From: Novosphingobium sp.
GTDB lineage: Bacteria > Pseudomonadota > Alphaproteobacteria > Sphingomonadales > Sphingomonadaceae
Assembly (NCBI RefSeq): GCF_039595395.1
Contig: NZ_JBCNLP010000001.1
Span: 806,001 to 870,000 of the forward strand
Length of the DNA stretch: 64,000 nt
Direction of reading: 5' to 3'
Every line of letters begins with the position of its first letter. Within the stretch, counting starts at the first letter, position 1. Both the position numbers and the translations under genes were made by a program. Shown piece after piece: positions 17,574 to 25,713 of this stretch. Under the pieces are notes generated by a model. The model ran no database searches. It was not told the DNA's origin and worked only from the letters and a program-made list of their open reading frames with translations.

Positions 17574-18239
17574 GTGAGAATGCATTTTCGTCCCCGTTTG
17601 ATGCCCGTTCTTGCTGCTGGAACGGCCTGTGCCCTGCTGGCGGGCTGCTCCGGCAAGGGTGAGCTGGTGGTGGACGAGGGCGTGGGCATCACCGCCGTGC
17701 GCTCGACCTGCCCGGCCGTGGGCATCGCCAATGGCACCGGCGACATGACCACCTTCCGCGTGCCCGGCTCGTCCGACGCGAAGGACATCGATCTGGTCGC
17801 GGCCATCACCGAAGTGCGCCCCTCCTGCGACGAAAAGGCCAGCCCGGTGCAGTCGCATGTCACCTTCAAGGTGCAGGTGCGCCGCGCCGACGCGCATGGC
17901 GCCCGCGATGTGACGCTGCCCTATTTCTTCACCGTGATGCGCGGCGGCCGCGTGGTGATCGCCAAGAGCCTGGGCAGCGCCACCGTCCATTTCGCCGATG
18001 GCCAGGACCGCGCGGAAACCACCGCCGACGGCACCGCCACCATCGACAAGAAGGAAGCTACGCTGGACCGCGCGATCCACGACCGCATCGTGCGCCCCCG
18101 CAAGTCGGGCGAGGCCGATGCCGCGATCGATCCGCTGGCCGATCCCGCCGTGCTGGCGGCGGTCAACAAGGCCACCTTCGAGGTGCTGGTGGGCTTCCAG
18201 TTGTCGGACGCCCAGCTTGGCTACAACGTAACCCGATGA
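17574..18239 (+). CDS. Hypothetical lipoprotein
   Basis: The product is 221 aa and starts with a lipoprotein signal, basic RMHFRPR then hydrophobic LMPVLAAGTACALLAGC with a lipobox ending at Cys23. No known domain is recognised. The rest is a secreted, probably beta-rich domain with RSTCPAVGIANGTGDMTTF, and VRPSCDE with a second Cys that could pair with the first. It is probably anchored to the outer membrane. A second ATG at 17580 is possible. It is divergent from ispH and followed by a probable terminator. Confidence 0.78.
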   Translation: MRMHFRPRLMPVLAAGTACALLAGCSGKGELVVDEGVGITAVRSTCPAVGIANGTGDMTTFRVPGSSDAKDIDLVAAITEVRPSCDEKASPVQSHVTFKVQVRRADAHGARDVTLPYFFTVMRGGRVVIAKSLGSATVHFADGQDRAETTADGTATIDKKEATLDRAIHDRIVRPRKSGEADAAIDPLADPAVLAAVNKATFEVLVGFQLSDAQLGYNVTR

Positions 18240-18281
18240 TCTTCGCGGGACGGGTCTCGTTCCGCTTAATCCTTGCCATTG

Positions 18282-18320
18282 GCCCCGGCGTCCGTTTAGG
18301 CGCTGGGGCTGATCGTTTTT
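18282..18320 (+). terminator. Probable rho-independent terminator after the lipoprotein gene
   Basis: An imperfect stem GCCCCGGCGTCC / GGCGCTGGGGC (18283-18309) is followed by GATCGTTTTT with a five-T run. It lies about 45 nt past the lipoprotein stop and upstream of argS. Confidence 0.5.
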
Positions 18321-18360
18321 GGGGCTTTCACGCCCGATTGTTCATGAACAGGCTTCCGCT

Positions 18361-20103
18361 ATGACCACCCAGACCCTGCATGCCGCCTTTGCGAGCCATG
18401 TCGCCGCCGCGCTCGATGCTCTGGAGGCGGCGGGCACGCTGCCTGCCGGCCTCAACCGCGCCGCCGTGACGGTGGAGCCGCCGCGCGATGTCACGCATGG
18501 CGATCTGGCGACCAATGCCGCCATGGTGCTGGCCAAGCCTGCGGGCACCAATCCGCGCGCGCTGGCAACGGCGCTGGTGGCGGAGCTGGAAAAGCTCGAT
18601 CTGGTGAAGAGCGCCGAGATCGCCGGGCCCGGCTTTATCAACCTGCGCCTCGCTGACTCGGCATGGCTCGATGAGCTGCGCGCCATCGCCGCGCTGGGCG
18701 ACGATTACGGGCGCAGCGCCATGGGGCAGGGCACCACGGTCAATGTGGAATATGTCTCGGCCAACCCGACCGGCCCCATGCATATGGGCCATTGTCGCGG
18801 CGCGGTGGTGGGCGATGCTCTGGCCAGCCTGCTGGAATATGCCGGGCACAAGGTGATCCGCGAGTATTACGTGAACGATGCGGGCGCTCAGGTGCAGGTG
18901 TTGGCCCGCTCGGCCCACATCCGTTACCGCGAGGCGCTGGGCATCGAGGTCGGCGCGATCCCCGAGGGGCTCTATCCCGGCGATTATCTGATCCCCGTGG
19001 GTCAGGCGCTGGCCGCCGAGTTTGGCGACAAGTATGTCGATGCACCGGAATCGGAATGGCTGGCGATCTTCCGCGTCAAGGCCGTGGCCACGATGATGGA
19101 CATGATCCGCGAGGATCTGGCGCTGCTGGGCATCAAGCACGACCTCTTCTCGTCGGAGGCCGAACTTCAGGCCGCAGGCAAGCCCGAGGAGGCCGAGGCC
19201 TGGCTGCGCTCGCAGGATCTGGTCTATGATGGCGAGCTGGAAGCCCCCAAGGGCAAGCTGCCCGACGATTGGGAGCCCGTCGCCCTGCCGCTGTTCCGCA
19301 GCACCAAATTCGGCGACGATCAGGACCGCCCGATCAAGAAGTCCGACGGCACATGGACCTATTTCGGCGCCGATCTGGCCTATCACTTCCAGAAGGCCCA
19401 GACCGCCGACGCGCTGGTGGACATCTGGGGCGCCGATCACGCGGGTACGGTCAAGCGCATCAAGGCCGCCGTCGCCGCCATGACGGGTGCCAAGGGCAAG
19501 GCCACGCCGTTCGAGGTCAAGCTGGTCCAGATGGTTGCGCTTCTCCGCAATGGCGAACCCGTCAAAATGTCCAAGCGTTCGGGCACCTTCGTGACGCTGG
19601 CCGATGTGGTGAAGGAGGTCGGTAAGGATGTCGTGCGCTTCACCATGCTCACCCGCAAGCCCGAGGCCCAGATGGACTTCGACTTCGCCAAGGTGGTTGA
19701 AGCCTCCAAGGATAACCCCGTCTTCTATCTGCAATATGCCCATGCCCGCATCCGCTCCACGCTGCGCAAGGCGGCGGCCGAGGGCTTCGCCCCCGCGCCC
19801 GACGCCATTGCCGATCTGGGCGAGGAAGAGCTGGCCCTGGTCAAGCTGATCGCGCAGTTCCCCCGCATCGTGGAAGCCGCCGCCGTCGCGCGCGAGCCGC
19901 ATCGCATCGCCTTCTTCCTGGCCGATGTGGCCTCGGCCTTCCATTCCTACTGGAATGTCGGCAACGATCGGCCCGATAAGCGCTTCATCCTGCCCCAGAA
20001 TGGTGCATTGACGACAGCACGGCTTTTCCTCGGCACGCAAATCGGGCAGGTTGTGCGCAATGGCCTGGCTCTGCTGGGCGTCGAGGCCGTGGAGGAGATG
20101 TAA
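18361..20103 (+). CDS. argS: Arginyl-tRNA synthetase
   Basis: Class I synthetase charging tRNA-Arg in the cytosol. The product is 580 aa, the normal size. The HIGH-type signature is PTGPMHMGHCRGA (about residue 138) and the KMSK motif is PVKMSKRSGTFVT (about residue 401). The N-terminal tRNA-recognition (Add-1) domain and the C-terminal anticodon-binding helical domain (DALRSC-like region VFYLQYAHARIRSTLRKAA onward) are present. The ATG at 18361 is used; an in-frame ATG at 18319 would add 14 non-conserved residues. The SPOR gene follows after 3 nt. Confidence 0.96.
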   Translation: MTTQTLHAAFASHVAAALDALEAAGTLPAGLNRAAVTVEPPRDVTHGDLATNAAMVLAKPAGTNPRALATALVAELEKLDLVKSAEIAGPGFINLRLADSAWLDELRAIAALGDDYGRSAMGQGTTVNVEYVSANPTGPMHMGHCRGAVVGDALASLLEYAGHKVIREYYVNDAGAQVQVLARSAHIRYREALGIEVGAIPEGLYPGDYLIPVGQALAAEFGDKYVDAPESEWLAIFRVKAVATMMDMIREDLALLGIKHDLFSSEAELQAAGKPEEAEAWLRSQDLVYDGELEAPKGKLPDDWEPVALPLFRSTKFGDDQDRPIKKSDGTWTYFGADLAYHFQKAQTADALVDIWGADHAGTVKRIKAAVAAMTGAKGKATPFEVKLVQMVALLRNGEPVKMSKRSGTFVTLADVVKEVGKDVVRFTMLTRKPEAQMDFDFAKVVEASKDNPVFYLQYAHARIRSTLRKAAAEGFAPAPDAIADLGEEELALVKLIAQFPRIVEAAAVAREPHRIAFFLADVASAFHSYWNVGNDRPDKRFILPQNGALTTARLFLGTQIGQVVRNGLALLGVEAVEEM

Positions 20104-20106
20104 TCC

Positions 20107-21036
20107 ATGTCGGGTGAGAATGAGAGCAATCCTTCCGCATCGGCGCAGCCTCAGGGCGAACACTGGCTGAACGATGCCCGCGACGCGCTGGCCAAAAAGG
20201 CTGGCGAGCACGGACAGGAATGGGCTGCCCAGACTCCGGATCAGCTCCATCAGGCGGGTGACAACTGGGCCGAGCAGGCCTGGGACAAGCACAATTGGGA
20301 CGACCATGGCGAGGCGGTTGCCGCGCTGGGCGGCGCTCATGCCGGGGCCGCCACGCCTGCGGACACGCTCAACCTGCAGGACCGCGACCGTCTGCCCTGG
20401 CTCGACAATGCCGGGGATGAGGAGGATTACTATGCCGTCGATCACCGCCGCGTGATCGCCGCCGTGGTGGGCGGCATCCTGCTGCTGGCCGTGGTGGTGG
20501 GCGGCGTCTTCGCCTTCACCCACCGCAAGGATGGCGCGGCCCCCGTGGCCGACGGCGGCCTGATCGGCGCCTCCGACCAGCCCTACAAGCAGGCTCCCGC
20601 CAATCCCGGCGGCAAGCAGTTCGAAGGCACCGGCGATTCCAGCTTCGCCGCGGCGCAGGGCAAGGACCATCCCGCCCAGCTCGCCGCCGGCGATGGCGCG
20701 CCCAAGCCCGCCGCGCCGATCGAAGCGCCCAAGGCTGACGCCAAACCCGAGGCCAAGCCGTCCGCCGCCGCGCCTGCCGCCGCGGCCGAGGATGCGGGGC
20801 CCGCTGGCGGGGTGGTGCAGATTGCCGCCTATTCGAACGAGACTCAGGCACGCTCGGGCTGGGATCACCTTGTGCAGCAGCATGAGATGCTCAAGGGCAT
20901 GAACCATCGGATCGTTCAGGGTCAGTCGGATATCGGTACGGTGTTCCGTCTGCAGTTGCTGGCCTCGGCTGGCGGTGGCAGTGCGCTGTGCGGGAAGCTG
21001 AAGGCTGAAGGGATTCCCTGTCAGGTTAAGCATTGA
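20107..21036 (+). CDS. SPOR-domain single-pass membrane protein
   Basis: The product is 309 aa. It has an acidic, Trp-rich N-terminal cytosolic region, one transmembrane helix (VIAAVVGGILLLAVVVGGVFAF, about residues 116-137), an Ala/Pro/Lys linker, and a C-terminal SPOR domain (about 235-309, starting GGVVQIAAYSNETQA). SPOR domains bind denuded peptidoglycan at the septum, as in FtsN, so a role in division or septal wall remodelling is inferred. The neighbouring nagZ acts on peptidoglycan fragments. Its stop lies 15 nt from repeat copy 4. Confidence 0.87.
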   Translation: MSGENESNPSASAQPQGEHWLNDARDALAKKAGEHGQEWAAQTPDQLHQAGDNWAEQAWDKHNWDDHGEAVAALGGAHAGAATPADTLNLQDRDRLPWLDNAGDEEDYYAVDHRRVIAAVVGGILLLAVVVGGVFAFTHRKDGAAPVADGGLIGASDQPYKQAPANPGGKQFEGTGDSSFAAAQGKDHPAQLAAGDGAPKPAAPIEAPKADAKPEAKPSAAAPAAAAEDAGPAGGVVQIAAYSNETQARSGWDHLVQQHEMLKGMNHRIVQGQSDIGTVFRLQLLASAGGGSALCGKLKAEGIPCQVKH

Positions 21037-21048
21037 GTTAAAAGGGAA

Positions 21049-21281
21049 GATGCGAGGGGGTTACCCCCTCGCGCTCCCATAACGTCTTCCGACACACGGG
21101 CAGGGGAGCCGAATTGGTGCGCTCCGGCTCTCTACCTGCGCAGCATATGGCGCCGCAGGCTTTCAATCCGATAGCGCTGGGCGGGCAAAACTGCCTGCGG
21201 CGCTGCGACGTTGCTCTGTCGCTGAACCCTTGGCGCTACGCAGACATTAAAGGGAGCGCGAGGGTTATGACCCTCGCATTT
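21049..21281 (+). repeat. Intergenic hairpin-ended repeat, copy 4
   Basis: It occupies most of the 321-bp gap between the SPOR gene and nagZ. The left hairpin is 21052-21072 and the right hairpin 21258-21277, with the loop variant TTATGA. The central pair GGCGCCGCAGGC / GCCTGCGGCGC lies around 21150-21210. The remaining 75 bp before nagZ must hold its start signals; nothing else was recognised there. Confidence 0.86.
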
Positions 21282-21357
21282 ATTCTTCCTTGTTTAATCC
21301 CCTTCTTCCCACCCCTGAAAACTTGCGCAAAACCTTCAAGTTTGCGAAAAATCCCTC

Positions 21358-22416
21358 ATGCTTCCCGCGATTTTCGGCCTTTCGGGCCACACCATGACCG
21401 CTGACGAGCGCGCTTTTTTCCGCGATGCGGATCCGGCGGGCTATATTCTGTTCGCTCGCAACGTGGCGGACCGCGAGCAACTGCGCGCGCTGACCGATGA
21501 TCTGCGCTCCATTCATGGCCGGGACCGCCTGCTGATCTCGATTGATCAGGAGGGCGGGCGCGTTGCGCGGATGAAGCCGCCTGAGTGGTCGCGCTATCCG
21601 GCGGGGGAGGCGTTTGCGCGCCTGTGGCAGCTCGCTCCGGCCAGCGCGATCGAGGCGGCGCGGGTGCATGCTCAGGCTTTGGGCATGGATCTGGCCGAGG
21701 TTGGCATCAGCATGGATTGCTGGCCCTGCGTCGATGTGCGGGTGCCGGGCGCGCATGATGTGATCGGGGACCGGGCGCTGGGCGAGGAGCCCAGGCAGGT
21801 CGCCGCCCTTGGCCGCGCCATTCTGGAGGGGCTGGCGCTGGCGGGCGTGGCGGGCTGCGTCAAGCATATGCCGGGCCATGGCCGCGCCGGGGCGGACAGC
21901 CACAAGGCCCTGCCGCGCGTCGATGCCGACGAGGCCGCGCTTGCGCAGGATCTGGCGCCGTTTCGCGCGCTGAAGGGCGCTCCGGCGGCGATGACGGGGC
22001 ATATCCTCTTCCCGGTGTGGGATGCGGAGCGCCCGGCGACGGTGTCGCCCACCATCATCCAGACCATCATCCGCGACAACATCGGCTTCGACGGCCTGCT
22101 GATGACCGACGATCTGGATATGAAGGCGCTGAGCGGAACGATTGCCGAAAAGGCCAGCGCGTCGCTGGCGGCGGGCTGCGATGTGGTGCTCAACTGCTGG
22201 GGCACGATTGCCGATATGCAGTCCATCGCCGCAGCGGTGCCGGGGATCACAGCGCAGGGCGCGGCGCGGCTGGAGCGGGCTCTGGCGGAAACGCGGGTGC
22301 CTCAGGCGCTGGATGGCGCGCTTCAGGCGGAGCTGTGGGCCAAGCGCGATGCGCTGCTGGCGCTGGCGGGCGCGGATCTGGCCTCGGGCGCCGATCCCAC
22401 GGCCTACAGGGTATGA
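21358..22416 (+). CDS. nagZ: Beta-N-acetylhexosaminidase (GH3), cell-wall recycling
   Basis: Removes N-acetylglucosamine from anhydromuropeptides during peptidoglycan recycling. The product is 352 aa and has no signal peptide, as expected for cytosolic NagZ. The GH3 motifs are seen as ISIDQEGGRVARMK, the NagZ-specific KHMPGHGRAGADSHK loop with the catalytic His, and the nucleophile Asp in LLMTDDLDMKALSG. The TGA overlaps the scpA start (ATGA), so nagZ leads a nagZ-scpA-scpB-tatABC operon. Confidence 0.94.
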   Translation: MLPAIFGLSGHTMTADERAFFRDADPAGYILFARNVADREQLRALTDDLRSIHGRDRLLISIDQEGGRVARMKPPEWSRYPAGEAFARLWQLAPASAIEAARVHAQALGMDLAEVGISMDCWPCVDVRVPGAHDVIGDRALGEEPRQVAALGRAILEGLALAGVAGCVKHMPGHGRAGADSHKALPRVDADEAALAQDLAPFRALKGAPAAMTGHILFPVWDAERPATVSPTIIQTIIRDNIGFDGLLMTDDLDMKALSGTIAEKASASLAAGCDVVLNCWGTIADMQSIAAAVPGITAQGAARLERALAETRVPQALDGALQAELWAKRDALLALAGADLASGADPTAYRV

Positions 22417-23213
22417 ACGAGGCAACCTTGCTTGACGGGCTCGATGGGCCGGAGTTGGCGGGGACGCCTCAGGAGGGTGCGCTTTATCTCGCCTTTGACA
22501 GTTGGGAGGGGCCGCTCGATCTGCTGCTCGATCTGGCCCGGCGGCAGAAGGTCGATCTCAAGACCATCCCGATCCTCGATCTGGTCGACCAGTATCTGGC
22601 CTTTATCGAGCAGGCCGAGGCGCTCAAGCTGGAGGTTGCCGCCGATTATCTGGTGATGGCGGCGTGGCTGGCCTATCTCAAATCGGCGATGCTGCTGCCC
22701 AAGGAGGAGCAGGAAGACCCCAGCCCCGAGGAACTGGCCCTGCGCCTCCATCTGCGCCTGCAACGGCTGGCCGCCATGCGCGAGGCCGCCGCGCGGCTGA
22801 TGGGGCGCGACCGTCTGGGCCGCGACACGTTCCAGCGCGGCGCGCCCGAGGGCTGGCGGGTGGACCGCAAGGCGCTGTGGCAATGCGACTGGTTCTCGCT
22901 GGTGCAGGCTTACGGCCAGATCAAGGCGCGCAGCGCGCCGGTGGTCCATATGGTGCGCGACCGCAAGGTGATGACGCTGGATGCGGCACTGGCGCGGGTC
23001 AGCGCGATGCTGGGCGTAACGCTCGACTGGATGGTGTTGGAGGATTTCCTGCCCGCCAGCAGCGGCGAATGGGAGGACCGGAGGCTAAGGCGCTCGGCGC
23101 TGGCTTCCAGCTTTCTGGCCGCGCTGGAACTGGCCAAGCAGGGCAAGGTGGAACTGGTGCAGGAAGAATGTTTCGGCCCCCTGCAGATGCGCCGGATCGC
23201 CGGTCATGGATGA
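22413..23213 (+). CDS. scpA: Segregation and condensation protein A
   Basis: Kleisin subunit of the bacterial SMC condensin. The product is 266 aa. The N-terminal signature FDSWEGPLDLLLDLARRQKV binds the SMC neck, followed by LVDQYLAFIEQAE and AADYLVMAAWLAYLKSAMLL. The C-terminal winged helix includes LASSFLAALELAKQGKVELVQ. The ATG overlaps the nagZ stop by 4 nt and the gene overlaps scpB by 8 nt. The frame is open further upstream within nagZ but has no family similarity there. Confidence 0.94.
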   Translation: MNEATLLDGLDGPELAGTPQEGALYLAFDSWEGPLDLLLDLARRQKVDLKTIPILDLVDQYLAFIEQAEALKLEVAADYLVMAAWLAYLKSAMLLPKEEQEDPSPEELALRLHLRLQRLAAMREAAARLMGRDRLGRDTFQRGAPEGWRVDRKALWQCDWFSLVQAYGQIKARSAPVVHMVRDRKVMTLDAALARVSAMLGVTLDWMVLEDFLPASSGEWEDRRLRRSALASSFLAALELAKQGKVELVQEECFGPLQMRRIAGHG

Positions 23214-23811
23214 GGTGATGCGCGCCGTCGAGGCCGCCCTTTTCGCCGCCACCGATCCGGTGACGCCCGAGGCTCTGGCCAATCACCTCGGCGGCGTGGC
23301 GGTGAAGCCAGCCTTGGCGGCGCTGGCCGAGCATTACGCCACGCGGGGCATCAACCTCGTGGAGCGCGGCGGGCGCTGGCATTTCCAGACCGCGCCCGAT
23401 CTGGCCCATATCCTGCGGCGCGAGCATGAGGAGCCGCGCAAGCTCTCGCGCGCCGCCACCGAATGTCTGGCGGTGATTGCCTATCACGAGCCGGTCAGCC
23501 GCGCGGAAATCGAATCGATCCGCGGGGTGCAGACCGCGCGCGGCACGCTCGACGTGCTGATGGAGGCAGGCTGGGTGCGCGCCGCCGGGCGCCGTGAAGT
23601 GCCGGGGCGACCGGTGATCTATGCCACCACCCCGGCCTTCCTCGCCCATTTCGGCCTTGCCAGCCGCCGCGATCTGCCGGGCATCGACGATCTGCGCGCG
23701 GCGGGCCTGCTCGATCCGGTGGAGGACGCTTTCGAGGAGGCCATGGCGGGAAAAACGCCCACAGCCGATCATGCGGTTGAGCCTGACGATGGGGCATCTG
23801 ACCCATCCTGA
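23206..23811 (+). CDS. scpB: Segregation and condensation protein B
   Basis: Partner of ScpA in the SMC complex. The product is 201 aa with two winged-helix domains. The first starts VMRAVEAALFAATDPVTPEA. The second contains LSRAATECLAVIAYHEPVSR, then IESIRGVQ and a GRREVPGRPVIYATT wing. The C-terminal 30 residues are acidic. The 8-nt overlap with scpA indicates translational coupling. Confidence 0.94.
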   Translation: MDEVMRAVEAALFAATDPVTPEALANHLGGVAVKPALAALAEHYATRGINLVERGGRWHFQTAPDLAHILRREHEEPRKLSRAATECLAVIAYHEPVSRAEIESIRGVQTARGTLDVLMEAGWVRAAGRREVPGRPVIYATTPAFLAHFGLASRRDLPGIDDLRAAGLLDPVEDAFEEAMAGKTPTADHAVEPDDGASDPS

Positions 23812-23923
23812 ACATCCTATACGCGCAGACCACTGGCGGAAGGACAAGAAAGTCCCTAGATAGGGATGGTGAGAGGCGCCGGTGTAACTCATGGTGCCCG
23901 GCGAGTTATTTGGAGCAAGAACA

Positions 23924-24175
23924 ATGATGGGTCTGTCGCTTCCGCATCTGATCGTGCTGGCACTTGTGGTGCTGGTGCTGTTCGGCAAGGGCCGCATTTC
24001 CGAAATGATGGGTGATTTCGGCAAGGGAATCAAAAGCTTCAAGGAAGGTATGAACGAGGACGGCACGCCGCGTGCCGCCCCCACGCCCACCGCGCCTCCT
24101 GCCCAGATCACGCAGGCGCCCGCCAACCCGGAGCCTGTCAAGAACCAGAGCGAAACCGGCACAACCCAGAACTGA
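23924..24175 (+). CDS. tatA: Sec-independent translocase subunit TatA
   Basis: Pore-forming subunit of the twin-arginine translocase in the inner membrane. The product is 83 aa: one N-terminal transmembrane helix (LPHLIVLALVVLVLFG), the FG hinge, an amphipathic helix EMMGDFGKGIKSFKEGM, and an Ala/Pro-rich tail. The ATG at 23924 has GGAG 9 nt upstream; longer in-frame starts would place residues before the helix that do not fit the family. It is followed by tatB after 13 nt. Confidence 0.93.
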   Translation: MMGLSLPHLIVLALVVLVLFGKGRISEMMGDFGKGIKSFKEGMNEDGTPRAAPTPTAPPAQITQAPANPEPVKNQSETGTTQN

Positions 24176-24188
24176 GCCGCGCCGCTTC

Positions 24189-24635
24189 ATGTTTCTTGAC
24201 ATCGACCCTTCGGAATTTCTGCTGACGGCGGTGGTGGCCGTTGTGGTCATCGGCCCCAAGGACTTGCCGCGCGCCATGCGTGCGGCCGGCAAATGGATGG
24301 CCAAGATGCGCCGCATCTCCGGCCATTTCCGCTCCGGCATCGAAACCATGATCCGCGAAGCCGAGCTGGAGGACATGGAAAAGAAATGGCGTGAGCAGAA
24401 TGAGGCGATCATGAAAGCGCAGGCCCCCGTGGCCGCCCTTCCGTCCGAAGTCACCGCCCATGCTCCCACCGAGCCGCTCTCCGTGGGCGAGGTGGGCCAT
24501 GAAGGCCATGGCGCCGCGCATCAGGATGTGGCGCCGAGCGTGACTCATCATGATGTCGCGCATGCTGAGGTGGCCCATACCCAGGCGCCTCACAGCGAGG
24601 TCAAAAACCCGTCTCAGCCTGAAATCCTGTCCTGA
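24189..24635 (+). CDS. tatB: Sec-independent translocase subunit TatB with His-rich tail
   Basis: Partner of TatC in substrate recognition. The product is 148 aa. The transmembrane helix is in EFLLTAVVAVVVIGPKDLPR, which includes the conserved Gly-Pro hinge, then an amphipathic helix KWMAKMRRISGHFRSGIETM with MIREAELEDMEKKW. The C-terminal 60 residues are variable and carry nine histidines spaced in VAH/HH/GH groups, which is unusual. The start at 24189 (ATG TTT) gives the family N-terminus. Confidence 0.92.
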   Translation: MFLDIDPSEFLLTAVVAVVVIGPKDLPRAMRAAGKWMAKMRRISGHFRSGIETMIREAELEDMEKKWREQNEAIMKAQAPVAALPSEVTAHAPTEPLSVGEVGHEGHGAAHQDVAPSVTHHDVAHAEVAHTQAPHSEVKNPSQPEILS

Positions 24636-24671
24636 TCCCGCTCCAAATATCCTCGGTGAGTTCCCAGCAGC

Positions 24672-25472
24672 ATGGCCTTTGAAATCAAGGATATCGACGA
24701 GTCGCAGGCGCCGCTGCTCGAACATCTGATAGAATTGCGCTCGCGGCTGATGCGCTGCATCGCCGCGCTGGCGATTTCCTTTGGCGTCTGCTTCTATTTC
24801 GTGAAGCAGATTTTCGCCTTTCTCGTGGCCCCGCTGGCCAATGCTTTCCCCAACGGACAGGGCAGGCTGGTCTACACCAAGCTTTACGAAGCCTTCTTCG
24901 TGGAGCTGAAAGTGGCGCTGTTCGCGGGGTTCATCGTCTCCTTCCCCGTGCTGGCCAACCAGCTCTGGGCCTTCGTGGCTCCGGGCCTTTACGCCAAGGA
25001 AAAGAAAGCTTTCCTGCCTTTCCTGATCGCCACGCCGATCTTGTTCCTGATGGGCGCCGCGCTGGCCTATTATGTGGTCATGCCGCAGGCCTTCCGCTGG
25101 TTGCTTGGCTTTGGCGGCCAGATGGGCGGGCTGAAGCTGGAGGCGCTGCCCTCGACCGGCGATTACCTGTCGCTGGTGATGCAGTTCATCTTCGCCTTCG
25201 GCATCAGCTTTCTGCTGCCCGTGCTGCTGATGCTGCTGAACCGCGCCGGGCTGGTGACACGCGACCAGCTTTCAGGCGCGCGCCGCTATGTGATCGTGGC
25301 GATCGTGGCGGCGGCGGCTTTGCTGACCCCGCCTGACGTGGCGTCTCAGCTGATGCTGGCGGTGCCGCTGCTGATCCTCTTCGAAGGGACCATGATCTTT
25401 ATGTGGTTCACCGAGAAGCGGGATGCGAAAGTTAAGGCTGCAGAAGCTGTGGTGGAAGTTCAGGAAAGTTGA
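24672..25472 (+). CDS. tatC: Sec-independent translocase subunit TatC
   Basis: Polytopic receptor for twin-arginine signal peptides. The product is 266 aa. The N-terminal LLEHLIELRSRLMRCI is the family signature, followed by six hydrophobic helices. Conserved features include the KLYEAFFVELKVALF periplasmic cap and FVAPGLYAKEKKAFLPF. It ends with a charged cytosolic tail. Its stop lies only 3 nt before repeat copy 5, which may serve as the operon terminator. Confidence 0.95.
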   Translation: MAFEIKDIDESQAPLLEHLIELRSRLMRCIAALAISFGVCFYFVKQIFAFLVAPLANAFPNGQGRLVYTKLYEAFFVELKVALFAGFIVSFPVLANQLWAFVAPGLYAKEKKAFLPFLIATPILFLMGAALAYYVVMPQAFRWLLGFGGQMGGLKLEALPSTGDYLSLVMQFIFAFGISFLLPVLLMLLNRAGLVTRDQLSGARRYVIVAIVAAAALLTPPDVASQLMLAVPLLILFEGTMIFMWFTEKRDAKVKAAEAVVEVQES

Positions 25473-25473
25473 A

Positions 25474-25709
25474 AAGCGAGGGGGTTACCCCCTCGCGCTC
25501 CCATAACGTCTTCCGACGCATGGGCAGGGGTGGCCGATCGGGTGCGCCCCGGCTCTCCACCTGCACCAAGTAAGGGCGCCGCAGGCAGTAAAGCCTCGGC
25601 GCCTTTCTTGCGTTTAAAGCCTGCGGCGCGGCAAGCTGGGCGCAAGGCCGAATCCGTAGCGCCCACGCAGACATTAAAGGGAGCGCGAGGGCGATGGCCC
25701 TCGCATCTT
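25474..25709 (+). repeat. Intergenic hairpin-ended repeat, copy 5
   Basis: It fills the 241-bp gap between the convergent tatC and amidohydrolase genes. The left hairpin is 25476-25496, 3 nt from the tatC stop, and the right hairpin is 25685-25704, 9 nt from the amidohydrolase stop. The central inverted repeat runs from about 25575 to 25630. It has the same orientation as the other copies. Confidence 0.88.
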
Positions 25710-25713
25710 CCCC

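Noticed and set aside
18328..21033. A 901-residue open frame on the minus strand across argS and the SPOR gene
   Set aside because: Antisense shadow of GC-rich codon usage; argS and the SPOR gene on the plus strand have clear family motifs and ribosome context.
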